Shown: positions 1 through 6,594 of the stretch, piece after piece
How positions within the stretch are numbered: position 1 is the stretch's first letter
How the letters are laid out: each line of letters begins with the position of its first letter
Assembly (NCBI GenBank): GCA_033722675.1
Contig: JAWVYO010000116.1
Location: forward strand, 1-6,723
From: DATHYU01 sp033722675
Lineage (GTDB): Bacteria; Actinomycetota; Acidimicrobiia; Spongiisociales; UBA11373
DNA: 6,723 nucleotides
Reading direction: 5' to 3'
Notes under the pieces: generated by a model
What the model was told of the DNA's origin: nothing
Databases searched by the model: none
What the model saw: the letters and a program-made list of their open reading frames with translations, nothing else
Translations under genes and position numbers: made by a program

Positions 1-990
1 GATCCCGACGCCCTCGACGGCCTCCGCGACCGGCTCGGGCCCGAGATCGAGCGTCACGCCTTCCGACAGTTCCTCTTCTTCCGGCAATGGTCGGCGATCC
101 GCCAGGCCGTCACGAACGCCGGCATGGCCATCATCGGCGACGCCCCGATCTTCGTGGCGATGGACAGCGCCGACGTCTGGGCGAACCCGGACCTCTTCGA
201 CCTCGATGCCGACCTCCAGCCGCGGCACGTGGCCGGCGTCCCCCCCGACTACTTCTCCGAGACCGGCCAGCTGTGGGGAAACCCGCTCTACCGCTGGGAG
301 GCCCACGCCGAGGAGGACTACGCCTGGTGGATCGAACGGCTCCGGATGCTGGGTCTGCTCGTCGACGTCGTGCGCATCGACCACTTCCGCGGGTTCGTCG
401 ACTACTGGGAGATCCCCGCAGGGGCGGAGACGGCCGTCGACGGACGCTGGGTGGACGGTCCCGGCAGGGCGTTCTTCGACGTCGTCGAGAGCGCCCTCGG
501 CGGGCTGCCGATCATCGCCGAGGACCTCGGCGAGCTCCACCCCGGCGTCCCGGCGCTGCGCGACGAACTGGGACTGCCGGGCATGAAGATCCTCCAGTTC
601 GCCTACGACGGCGACCCCGACAACGAGTTCCTCCCCGAGCACTACGAGGAGAACTGCGTCGTGTACACGGGCACCCACGACAACGACACGACGCGGGGGT
701 GGTTCCAGTCGCTGAGCCCGGCCGAGCGGGCCACCTTCCGCCAGATGAGCGGCGCCGACGGCCGATCGGTGGCGTGGGACCTCATCCGCATCGGATGGGG
801 GTCACGGGCGAAGCTCGCCATCGCCCCGATGCAGGACGTGCTCGGCCTCGGCACCGACGCCCGGATGAACACGCCCGGCGTCGCCGCGGGGAACTGGTCG
901 TGGCGGATGCGGAGCCGGGCCCTGAGCGCGGAACGGGCCGAACGGCTGGCGGCGCTCAACCTCGAGACGCACCGTCACCGGGGGATGTGA
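1..990 (+). CDS. malQ: 4-alpha-glucanotransferase (amylomaltase), 5'-truncated
   Basis: The reading frame is open from the first base, so the N-terminus lies outside the window; 329 residues remain of an enzyme usually about 500-700 long. MalQ (GH77) transfers alpha-1,4-glucan segments between maltodextrins in cytoplasmic maltose/glycogen metabolism. Seen directly: the GVPPDYFSETGQLWGNPLYRW loop region near 238-299, characteristic of GH77; VRIDHFRG with the nucleophile Asp codon at 379-381; IIAEDLGE with the acid/base Glu at 520-522; and YTGTHDNDTTRGW with the third catalytic Asp at 679-681. The C-terminus carries the usual ARMNTPG and GNWSWRMR stretch. All catalytic residues are present and no frameshift is visible, so the enzyme is probably active. 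Its TGA stop overlaps the next gene's ATG by one base (TGATG), implying coupled translation. The family call is very secure. Confidence 0.97.
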   Translation, partial: DPDALDGLRDRLGPEIERHAFRQFLFFRQWSAIRQAVTNAGMAIIGDAPIFVAMDSADVWANPDLFDLDADLQPRHVAGVPPDYFSETGQLWGNPLYRWEAHAEEDYAWWIERLRMLGLLVDVVRIDHFRGFVDYWEIPAGAETAVDGRWVDGPGRAFFDVVESALGGLPIIAEDLGELHPGVPALRDELGLPGMKILQFAYDGDPDNEFLPEHYEENCVVYTGTHDNDTTRGWFQSLSPAERATFRQMSGADGRSVAWDLIRIGWGSRAKLAIAPMQDVLGLGTDARMNTPGVAAGNWSWRMRSRALSAERAERLAALNLETHRHRGM

Positions 991-2288
991 TGGCCGACGT
1001 CTGCGTCATCGGCGCCGGTTCGTCGGGGCTCACCTCGATCAAGGCGCTCCTCGATCAGGGCCTCGACGTCGACTGCTTCGAACTGGGCTCCGACCTCGGT
1101 GGCAACTGGCGTCAGGGCAACGACAACGGGCGCTCCGCCGCCTACGACTCACTGCGGATCGACACGTCCAAGGAGCGGATGGCCTACCGGGACCTGCCCA
1201 TGCCCGACGACTGGCCCCCGTACCTCCACCACACGCAGGTGCTCGAGTACTTCGAGCGGTACGCGGAGACCTTCGACCTCCGCCGCTCCATCACGTTCCG
1301 GACGCGGGTCACCGACGTCCGGCCCGCCCCCGACGGCGGCTGGGACGTGACCACCGAACCAGCCGGCGGCGGCGATGCCGAGACCCGCCGCCATCGCGCC
1401 GTCCTCGTCGCCAACGGGCACCACTGGGACCCGCACCTGCCGTCGTGGCCGGGCTCTTTCGACGGCCGCATCCTCCACTCGCGCGAGTACCGCTCGCCGG
1501 AGGCCTTCTCCGGACGGCGCGTCCTCGTCGTCGGCATCGGCAACTCGGGCACCGACATCGCCGTCGATCTCACCGGCGAGGCGGCCCACGTGTCGCTGTC
1601 GACCCGGCGCGGGGCCCACGTCATCCCCCGCTTCATCCTGGGCCGACCCACCGACCAGTGGGCGACCAGGTTCTCCTCCCGCCTGCCGCTGCCCCTCGCC
1701 CGGGCGCTCTACCGGGTGCTCCTGAACGCGGCGCGGGGTCGACAGCGGCGGTACGGGGTGCCCGAGCCGCCGAACCGGCTGCTCGAAGAACACCCGACGA
1801 TGTCCCAGGAGTTCCTCCCGCTGGTCCGCGACGGGGCCATCACGGTCCGCCCCGACATCCACACGCTCGAGGGCGACGCCGTTCGGTTCGTCGACGGTTC
1901 GGCGGCCGAGTTCGACGCCGTCGTCGCCGCCACCGGCTACACCATCTCGTTCCCGTTCCTCCCGTGGCTCGAGGTGCGGGACAACGACATCGGCTTGTAC
2001 CGCAAGGTCGTCCATCCCGACCACCCGGGGCTCTTCTTCATCGGCCTCATCCAGCCCCTCGGCGCGATCATGCCCCTCGCCGAGGCCCAGGCCCGCTGGG
2101 TCGCCCGCCTGCTGCGTGGAGCCCCGCTCCCCTCCACGGCCGAGATGAAGCGCTCGATCGCCGCAGACCGCGCCGCCCTCGAGCACCGGTACGTGCCGTC
2201 CCGTCGCCACACGATCCAGGTGGACTACTTCCCGTACCTCGACCTGATGGACGCCGAGGTCGCGGCCGCCGACCGGGTGCTCGTGTGA
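990..2288 (+). CDS. flavin-containing monooxygenase (FMO family), FAD/NADPH-dependent
   Basis: This is a predicted soluble 432-residue enzyme that uses FAD, NADPH and O2 to oxygenate nucleophilic N or S atoms; a Baeyer-Villiger role is possible but less likely. Seen directly: the FAD Rossmann motif GAGSSG (residues 8-13) with acidic Glu31 ending strand 2 and GGNW at 37-40; the FMO fingerprint FxGxxxHxxxY as FDGRILHSREY (157-167); the NADPH site GIGNSG (182-187); and ATGY (314-317). The stretch YDSLRIDTSKERMAYRDLPMP is typical of FMOs, but carries Asp58 where many FMOs have Asn. The ATG at 990 puts the FAD motif at the normal distance from the N-terminus. It is preceded by a weak GGGGGA at 980-985, and an in-frame GTG at 987 is the alternative. 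It overlaps malQ by 1 base and mtnN by 4. The substrate cannot be read from sequence. Confidence 0.93.
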   Translation: MADVCVIGAGSSGLTSIKALLDQGLDVDCFELGSDLGGNWRQGNDNGRSAAYDSLRIDTSKERMAYRDLPMPDDWPPYLHHTQVLEYFERYAETFDLRRSITFRTRVTDVRPAPDGGWDVTTEPAGGGDAETRRHRAVLVANGHHWDPHLPSWPGSFDGRILHSREYRSPEAFSGRRVLVVGIGNSGTDIAVDLTGEAAHVSLSTRRGAHVIPRFILGRPTDQWATRFSSRLPLPLARALYRVLLNAARGRQRRYGVPEPPNRLLEEHPTMSQEFLPLVRDGAITVRPDIHTLEGDAVRFVDGSAAEFDAVVAATGYTISFPFLPWLEVRDNDIGLYRKVVHPDHPGLFFIGLIQPLGAIMPLAEAQARWVARLLRGAPLPSTAEMKRSIAADRAALEHRYVPSRRHTIQVDYFPYLDLMDAEVAAADRVLV

Positions 2289-2980
2289 TCGGCGTCCTCG
2301 GGGCGATGGATCAGGAGGTGGCGCTCGTCACCGACCTCCTGGACGATCGGGACGATCACACCATCGGCCCCCGGTGGGCAGCGACCGGGCGGATCGGCGG
2401 CCGCGAGGTACTCGTGACGACGAGCGGCTTCGGCAAGGTGGCGGCCGCCTCGACCGTCACCGTCATGATCGAGCGATACGGCGTCGCCGCCGTCCTGTTC
2501 ACCGGCGTCGCCGGCGGCGTGGGTGCCGGTGTCGAGATCGGCGACGTGGTCGTGGCCCACGAGCTCGCCCAGCACGACTTCGACGCCTCGCCGATCTTCC
2601 CCCGCTTCACGATCCCCACCCTGGGGACCGATCGCATCGCCGCCGACCCCGCGATCGCCGACGCCCTCGCCGAGGGTGCGCGCGCCGCCGGGCGAGCCGT
2701 GCATCGGGGGCTCGTGGCGTCCGGGGACCGCTTCGTCGACGATGCCGCGGAGACGGCGGCGCTGCGCGATGCCCTCCCCGGCCTGCTGGCGGTCGAGATG
2801 GAGGGAGCGGCGGTCGCCCAGGTGTGCACCGAGATCGGGGTTCCCTTCGGCGTGGTCCGCACGATCTCCGATCACGCCGACGCCGACGCGGCGCCCGACT
2901 TCCTCGCCTTCGTCGAGGGCGTGGCGGCGCCGCTCAGCGCGGCGATCGTGGCCGGAGCACTGGCGGCGCTGGAGACCTAG
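2285..2980 (+). CDS. mtnN: 5'-methylthioadenosine/S-adenosylhomocysteine nucleosidase
   Basis: A 231-residue cytoplasmic enzyme, almost the length of E. coli MtnN/Pfs (232). It hydrolyses methylthioadenosine and S-adenosylhomocysteine to adenine plus the thioribose sugar, removing inhibitory by-products of methylation and polyamine synthesis. Seen directly: an N-terminal IGVLGAMDQEV whose Glu11 matches E. coli Glu12; ASGDRF, matching the family's SGDAF; VEMEGAAVAQVC with Met172-Glu173 matching the substrate-binding Met173-Glu174; and RTISDHAD with Asp196 matching catalytic Asp197. The start is the GTG at 2285, overlapping the FMO stop as GTGA. The first in-frame ATG lies inside the GAM motif and would destroy the active site. 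No Shine-Dalgarno is seen, which suits coupling to the upstream gene. Futalosine hydrolase belongs to the same superfamily, but the motifs favour MtnN. Confidence 0.93.
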   Translation: MIGVLGAMDQEVALVTDLLDDRDDHTIGPRWAATGRIGGREVLVTTSGFGKVAAASTVTVMIERYGVAAVLFTGVAGGVGAGVEIGDVVVAHELAQHDFDASPIFPRFTIPTLGTDRIAADPAIADALAEGARAAGRAVHRGLVASGDRFVDDAAETAALRDALPGLLAVEMEGAAVAQVCTEIGVPFGVVRTISDHADADAAPDFLAFVEGVAAPLSAAIVAGALAALET

Positions 2981-3198
2981 GCCGGCACCGGTGCGCAGAG
3001 CCGGCGCATCTCCACCTCGACGACGGAGAAGTCTCGGCCGGTCTTCACCACGAGCCCGCGGCCGGCCAGCGTGTCGAGGATGCGGTAGACGGTCGGACGC
3101 GGGAGATCGAGTTCCCTGGCGATGCTGGAGGCGGTGCGAGGCCCGCCGGCGGCGGCCAGCAGGAACATCACGTCCAGGGCTCGATTCACCGACTGCAT
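2977..3198 (-). CDS. stand-alone IclR-type winged helix-turn-helix DNA-binding protein
   Basis: A 73-residue protein consisting of little more than the N-terminal DNA-binding domain of the IclR family. It opens with MQSVNRALDVMFLLA, very close to the usual IclR start (helix 1, about 3-17). TASSIAREL (22-30) is the first HTH helix, PRPTVYRILDTLA (33-45) the recognition helix, and GLVVKTGRDFSVV (48-60) the wing. Normal IclR regulators are about 250 residues with a C-terminal effector-binding domain; here the chain stops about 15 residues after the wing. The mtnN coding region lies opposite the space where that domain would be. The ATG at 3198 has a good GGAGGG six to seven bases upstream. The gene is convergent with mtnN, their TAG stops sharing CTAG at 2977-2980, and divergent from the acylase, which it may control. 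A decayed fragment is the alternative, but the intact domain and ribosome site argue for a working gene. Confidence 0.82.
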   Translation of the reverse strand: MQSVNRALDVMFLLAAAGGPRTASSIARELDLPRPTVYRILDTLAGRGLVVKTGRDFSVVEVEMRRLCAPVPA

Positions 3199-3202
3199 GG
3201 GG

Positions 3203-3209
3203 TCCCTCC
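3203..3209 (-). promoter_or_regulatory. ribosome binding site of the IclR-like gene
   Basis: On the minus strand this reads GGAGGGA, followed by CCCC and the ATG at 3198-3196. It is the clearest Shine-Dalgarno in the window. It fixes the start at the MQSVNRAL methionine, which is also where IclR-family homology begins. Confidence 0.65.
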
Positions 3210-3224
3210 GTCGTGTGGAGTTCG

Positions 3225-3230
3225 AGCCTA
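3225..3230 (-). promoter_or_regulatory. candidate -10 box of the IclR-like gene
   Basis: Minus-strand TAGGCT fits the actinobacterial TANNNT -10 pattern. It would start a transcript with a leader of about 20 bases that contains the GGAGGG ribosome site. No recognisable -35 lies 16-18 bases upstream, so support is positional and by similarity to the identical TAGGCT box before the VOC gene. Confidence 0.35.
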
Positions 3231-3261
3231 GCCCCGGGTGGAGGCATGCCCGTCCGGCCGC

Positions 3262-3267
3262 GAGAAT
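3262..3267 (+). promoter_or_regulatory. candidate -10 box of the acylase gene (leaderless)
   Basis: GAGAAT keeps the key A and final T of TANNNT. It lies exactly 6 bases before the GTG at 3274, so transcription would begin at or next to the start codon. No Shine-Dalgarno is seen before either GTG 3274 or ATG 3280, consistent with a leaderless message. The -35 is not recognisable. Confidence 0.3.
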
Positions 3268-3273
3268 CTGCCC

Positions 3274-5514
3274 GTGAGCATGCGCCGCTCCTCCCTCCGG
3301 TGGCGGGGACCACGTCGCCGCAGCCGCCTCCGGTGGCTGTGGTGGACGCTGCTCGCGCTCGCCGTCCTCGCCGCCGGATTCGCAGCCTGGGCCCTGCTCC
3401 CCGAGTCGGCCGGTGGCGACGTCGCGGGGCTCGACGCGGTGGCCGAACGCTACGACGCGACGATCGCTCGCGACGAATGGGGCATCCCCCACGTGGTGGG
3501 GCCCACGAACGAGGACGTCGCCTACGGCCTGGCCTACGCCCACGCCGAGGACGACTTCCCCACGATCCAGCACTCGATCCTCGCCGCCCGCGGCGAGCTC
3601 GCGACCGTGCTCGGACGCGACGGCGCGCCCAACGACTACCTCGTGGGACTCCTGCGCGTGTGGGACACGATGGCCGAGCGCTACGAGACCGACGTCTCCC
3701 CCGAGGTGCGACGCATCGCCGACGCCTACGCCGACGGGCTCAACCACTACGCGGCCCTCCACCCCGGCGACGCCCTCGTGGGGCTCTTCCCGGTCACCGG
3801 CGAGGACGTGGTCGCCACGTCGGTCCACAAGTCGCCACTGTTCTTCGGGCTCGAGGAGACCTTCCTGGAACTCTTCGAGGAGGAGGACCCCCGCGAGGTG
3901 TCGGAGCGGTTCGGCGAAGACGCCTTCGGGTCGAACGTGCTGGCCGTCGGTCCCACCCGCAGCGCCGAGGGCGGGACGTTGTTCGTGTCGAACTCGCACC
4001 AGCCGTGGGAGGGCCCGGTCGCCTGGTACGAGGCGAGCGTGCACTCCGACGAGGGGTGGAACGTGTCGGGCGCGCTCTTCCCGTCGATGCCCGTGTTCGC
4101 TCTCGGCACCAACGGCGACCTCGCCTGGTCGTTCACCGTGAATCATCCCGACCTCGTCGACGTCTACCGGCTGGAGGTCGATCCCGACGACGAGACCCGC
4201 TACCGCTTCGACGGGGACTGGCGTGACTTCGAGATCCGCTCGATCCCCATCCGTGTGAAGCTCTTCGGGCGGTTCCGCTGGACCTTCCATCGCGAGGCGC
4301 TGTGGACCGAGTACGGGCCGGCGGTCCGGCGTCCCCACGGCACGTTCGCCATCCGCTACGCCGGGATGGGGCTGGCGGGGATCTACGAGCAGCTGTTCCG
4401 CATGTCGCTCGCCTCCTCGTACGAGGAGTGGGCCGAGCCGCTCCGGGACCAGTCCGGCCTCGCCAGCTTCAACGTCGGATACGCCGACCGCACCGGCACC
4501 GTCGGGTACGTGTACCACGGACTGCTGCCGCAGCGTTCGGGAGCCTACGACTGGTCGCTGGACCTGCCCGGGACGACGTCGGAGACCCTGTGGACCGACT
4601 ACCTGCCCTTCGACCGTCTCCCGGCGCTCGTCGATCCGGCGGCCGGGTTCGTCCAGAACGCCAACTCGACGCCCTTCGACACCACCGGATGGCCCGACGA
4701 CCCCGCCGCCGACGACTACCCCGCCACGTTCGGCATCGAGACCTATCCCACGAACCGGTCGCTGCGGGCCCAGCGCCTCCTGGACGCCGACCCGTCGATC
4801 TCCCTCGACGATCTCCTGGCCGTCAAGTTCGATCGTACCTACGACGCCGACAGCGCCGTCGCCCGCTGGCGGGACCGCCTCGCCGCCCTCGACGTCGAGG
4901 CTTTCGCCCGGAGCCACGATCTCGATCCCGCCCCGATCCGGGCCGCCGTGACCACGCTGTCGGCATGGGACCTCCGGGCGAACCTGACGAGCCGGGGGAT
5001 GGCGCTCATGGGCATCACCCTCACGTACGTCTACGACGTCGCCGACGAGGACGACCGGATCGACTTCGACCCGTCGCGGCTCACCGAGGCGACCGTTCCC
5101 GACGACGTGCTGGAGCTCGCGTTCGCAGATGCGATCGCCTGGCTGGTCGAGCACCACGGCCGGGTCGACCCTCCGTGGGGCGAGGTGAATCGGCTCCGGC
5201 GGGGCGACGTGGACCTCCCCGTCGCCGGCGGGCCGGATCTGCTGCGGGCCGTGTACGGGGAGCGGAGCGACGACGGGACGCTCGAGGGGATCGCCGGAGA
5301 CGCCTACGTCCTCGTCGTCGCCTGGGACCGCTCGGGAACGCCGTCGGCCCGGGCGGTCCACCAGTACGGCTCGTCCACGCTCGACGAGGACTCCCCGCAC
5401 TACGCGGACCAGGCGGAGCTGTTCGTCGAGGAGCGGTTCCGTCCGGTGCCGCTCACGGCCGACGCCGCGCTGGAGGCGGCGGTGATCACCTACCGCCCGG
5501 GCGAGGAGGACTGA
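3274..5514 (+). CDS. penicillin acylase-family Ntn hydrolase (PvdQ/AHL acylase-like), membrane-anchored or secreted
   Basis: A 746-residue precursor of the N-terminal nucleophile amidases that cleave amide-linked acyl chains (penicillins, acyl-homoserine lactones, lipopeptides). Residues 4-20 are Arg-rich and about 21-42 form a hydrophobic segment, so it is exported or anchored with the enzyme outside. Next comes the alpha-chain hallmark RDEWGIPHV...AYAHAEDD...ARGELA, then an acidic spacer (about 190-218), then the autocleavage site FG|SNVLAV with Ser220 as beta-chain residue 1. Counting from it, His falls at beta-23 and Val at beta-70, the same numbers as the catalytic His and oxyanion Val of PvdQ. 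The Asn in VQNANS (462/464) probably supplies the second oxyanion contact. All key residues are present. The start is GTG 3274, with ATG 3280 as an alternative two codons in. It is divergent from the IclR-like gene. The substrate is unknown: lipopeptide, lactone or beta-lactam acylase are all possible. Confidence 0.93.
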   Translation: MSMRRSSLRWRGPRRRSRLRWLWWTLLALAVLAAGFAAWALLPESAGGDVAGLDAVAERYDATIARDEWGIPHVVGPTNEDVAYGLAYAHAEDDFPTIQHSILAARGELATVLGRDGAPNDYLVGLLRVWDTMAERYETDVSPEVRRIADAYADGLNHYAALHPGDALVGLFPVTGEDVVATSVHKSPLFFGLEETFLELFEEEDPREVSERFGEDAFGSNVLAVGPTRSAEGGTLFVSNSHQPWEGPVAWYEASVHSDEGWNVSGALFPSMPVFALGTNGDLAWSFTVNHPDLVDVYRLEVDPDDETRYRFDGDWRDFEIRSIPIRVKLFGRFRWTFHREALWTEYGPAVRRPHGTFAIRYAGMGLAGIYEQLFRMSLASSYEEWAEPLRDQSGLASFNVGYADRTGTVGYVYHGLLPQRSGAYDWSLDLPGTTSETLWTDYLPFDRLPALVDPAAGFVQNANSTPFDTTGWPDDPAADDYPATFGIETYPTNRSLRAQRLLDADPSISLDDLLAVKFDRTYDADSAVARWRDRLAALDVEAFARSHDLDPAPIRAAVTTLSAWDLRANLTSRGMALMGITLTYVYDVADEDDRIDFDPSRLTEATVPDDVLELAFADAIAWLVEHHGRVDPPWGEVNRLRRGDVDLPVAGGPDLLRAVYGERSDDGTLEGIAGDAYVLVVAWDRSGTPSARAVHQYGSSTLDEDSPHYADQAELFVEERFRPVPLTADAALEAAVITYRPGEED

Positions 5515-5523
5515 GGCTCAGTC
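5509..5523. repeat. perfect 15-base palindrome spanning two convergent stop codons
   Basis: GACTGAG-G-CTCAGTC has 7-base arms around one central base. The left arm contains the last Asp codon and TGA of the acylase; the right arm contains, on the other strand, the last Asp codon and TGA of the TerC gene. As RNA it could form only a 5-bp stem with a 5-base loop and has no U-tract, so it is at best a weak bidirectional terminator. It may simply reflect two genes that both end GAC TGA. Confidence 0.5.
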
Positions 5524-6507
5524 GGGGAGCTCGTCGCCGCCCCGTTCGGCGGCCACGAGCCGACGGTGCCGCCGCTCGCTGAAGACGACGGCGGCGGTGA
5601 GGATGACGGCGATCACCCCGAGCGACACGAAGGTGTTGACGTGGTACCAGACCACGATCGACATCTTGAGGCCGACGAAGATCAGCACGGCGCCCAGGCC
5701 GTGGGACAGGTAGTGGAAACGCTGGCGGGCGCCGGCGAGCACGAAGTAGAGGGCGCGCAGCCCGAGGATCGCGAAGGCGTTCGACGAGAAGACCAGGAAG
5801 GGTTCGCGCGACACCGCGAGGATGGCGGGCACCGAGTCGACGGCGAAGATGACATCGGTGATCTCGACGACCACGAGGGCCGCGAGCAGCGGCGTGGCCA
5901 CTCGCTTGCCGTCGATCTTCGTGAAGAACTTCTGTCCGTCGAGCGTGTTCGAGATCGGGACGAACCGCCGCACGAAGGCGATGATCTTCGTGGCGCTCTC
6001 CCCCTCGTCGTCGCGGTGGCGGATCACCTTGGCGCCCGTGTAGATGAGGAAGACGCCGAAGAAGACGAGGACGAAGGTGAAGCGGTTGATGAGCGACGAC
6101 CCGAGCCCGATGAACAGCGCGCGCATCACGAGGGCCCCGAAGATGCCCCAGAAGAGCACCCTGTGCTGGTACTTGAGCGGCACGGCGAGCGTGGTGAGGA
6201 GCATCGACCAGACGAAGACGTTGTCGACACTCAACGACTTCTCGATGAGGTACCCGCTGATGTACTCGCCGAAGGCGTCGGCGCCCCAGGCGTAGGCCAC
6301 GACACCGGCGAAGGCGAGGCCGGTGGCGATCCATGCGGCCGATTCGACGAGGGCCTCGCGCTGGGTGGGCTCGTGGTTGTCGCGGTGGCGGTACAGGTCC
6401 ACGGCGAGCAGCAGGACGATCACGCCGAGCAGCGCCCCCCAGGACCAGGTGGGCACGTCGAGCGACACGAAGTTCTCACGTGAACTCTCGGCGGCGGCAA
6501 GGATCAT
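5518..6507 (-). CDS. TerC/Alx-family integral membrane protein
   Basis: A 329-residue inner-membrane protein of the TerC family, whose members include Alx and are linked to tellurite resistance, manganese export and metal supply to secreted proteins. About nine hydrophobic segments are visible, near 23-37, 58-74, 93-108, 118-135, 142-158, 204-220, 240-258, 270-286 and 292-309. Family hallmarks: GEYISGYLIEKSLSVDNVFVW with Asp95, and VVEITDVIFAVDSVPAILAVS with Glu215, Asp218 and Asp224, the acidic membrane residues thought to handle metal ions. A soluble loop (about 162-200) separates the two halves. I chose ATG 6507 over GTG 6513 because GAGGGG ends at 6513 and is well spaced for 6507. It stands alone, convergent with the acylase (3-base gap) and divergent from the VOC gene. 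No tellurite-resistance neighbours are seen, so metal homeostasis is the more likely role. The exact ion is inference. Confidence 0.94.
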   Translation of the reverse strand: MILAAAESSRENFVSLDVPTWSWGALLGVIVLLLAVDLYRHRDNHEPTQREALVESAAWIATGLAFAGVVAYAWGADAFGEYISGYLIEKSLSVDNVFVWSMLLTTLAVPLKYQHRVLFWGIFGALVMRALFIGLGSSLINRFTFVLVFFGVFLIYTGAKVIRHRDDEGESATKIIAFVRRFVPISNTLDGQKFFTKIDGKRVATPLLAALVVVEITDVIFAVDSVPAILAVSREPFLVFSSNAFAILGLRALYFVLAGARQRFHYLSHGLGAVLIFVGLKMSIVVWYHVNTFVSLGVIAVILTAAVVFSERRHRRLVAAERGGDELPD

Positions 6508-6512
6508 GAACA

Positions 6513-6518
6513 CCCCTC
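6513..6518 (-). promoter_or_regulatory. ribosome binding site of the TerC-family gene
   Basis: Minus-strand GAGGGG is followed by TGTTC and then ATG at 6507-6505, a 5-base spacing. The competing GTG at 6513 would overlap this site, so the site decides in favour of ATG 6507. Confidence 0.55.
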
Positions 6519-6546
6519 GGCATGGCTGCGCTGCGGCGGCGAGGCG

Positions 6547-6552
6547 ATGCTA
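6547..6552 (-). promoter_or_regulatory. candidate -10 box of the TerC-family gene
   Basis: Minus-strand TAGCAT fits TANNNT and would give a leader of roughly 35 bases carrying the GAGGGG ribosome site. There is no good -35 match at the expected distance. Such a leader is too short for the manganese-sensing yybP-ykoY riboswitch that often precedes TerC-family genes. Confidence 0.35.
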
Positions 6553-6570
6553 GATCGGTCCGGACCCCCG

Positions 6571-6594
6571 TTCCCGCTCGCGCCGCGCCGGGAA
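6571..6594. repeat. inverted repeat in the terC/VOC divergent promoter, possible operator
   Basis: TTCCCG (6571-6576) and CGGGAA (6589-6594) are perfect inverted half-sites separated by 12 bases. A second GGGAA follows directly at 6595-6599. The repeat lies between the two candidate -10 boxes, where a regulator could affect both promoters. A chance occurrence in such GC-rich DNA is quite possible. Confidence 0.3.

Noticed and set aside
87..989. The FMO frame staying open upstream of 990
   Set aside because: Residues before 990 are Arg/Pro-rich shadow of malQ in another frame. FMO homology starts at the ATG at 990.
1445..2284. A long open frame upstream of and in frame with mtnN
   Set aside because: It is Arg/Pro/His-rich out-of-frame reading of the FMO gene. 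Homology to MtnN begins exactly at GTG 2285.
3206..3220. CTCC-N7-GGAG inverted repeat in the IclR/acylase intergenic region as an operator
   Set aside because: The arms are only 4 bases and one of them is part of the IclR-like gene's ribosome site, so symmetry alone is too weak to call.
2977..5400. An 807-residue minus-strand open frame running antisense to the acylase and into the IclR-like gene
   Set aside because: Only its last 73 residues look like a protein family. The rest is Val/Gly/Arg/Glu-rich antisense of a clearly coding acylase, an artefact of high GC that removes stop codons. The ribosome site at 3203-3209 marks the true start.
2285..5514. mtnN plus acyl-homoserine-lactone acylase as a quorum-signalling module
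   Set aside because: MtnN is a general housekeeping enzyme, no luxS, luxI or luxR is present, the genes are separated by a convergent/divergent gene, and the acylase substrate is unknown.
5566..6483. A 305-residue plus-strand frame opposite the TerC gene
   Set aside because: It is a highly charged Glu/Asp/Gly/Arg/His-rich translation of the TerC antisense, with no domain. The minus-strand frame has clear TerC motifs and membrane segments.
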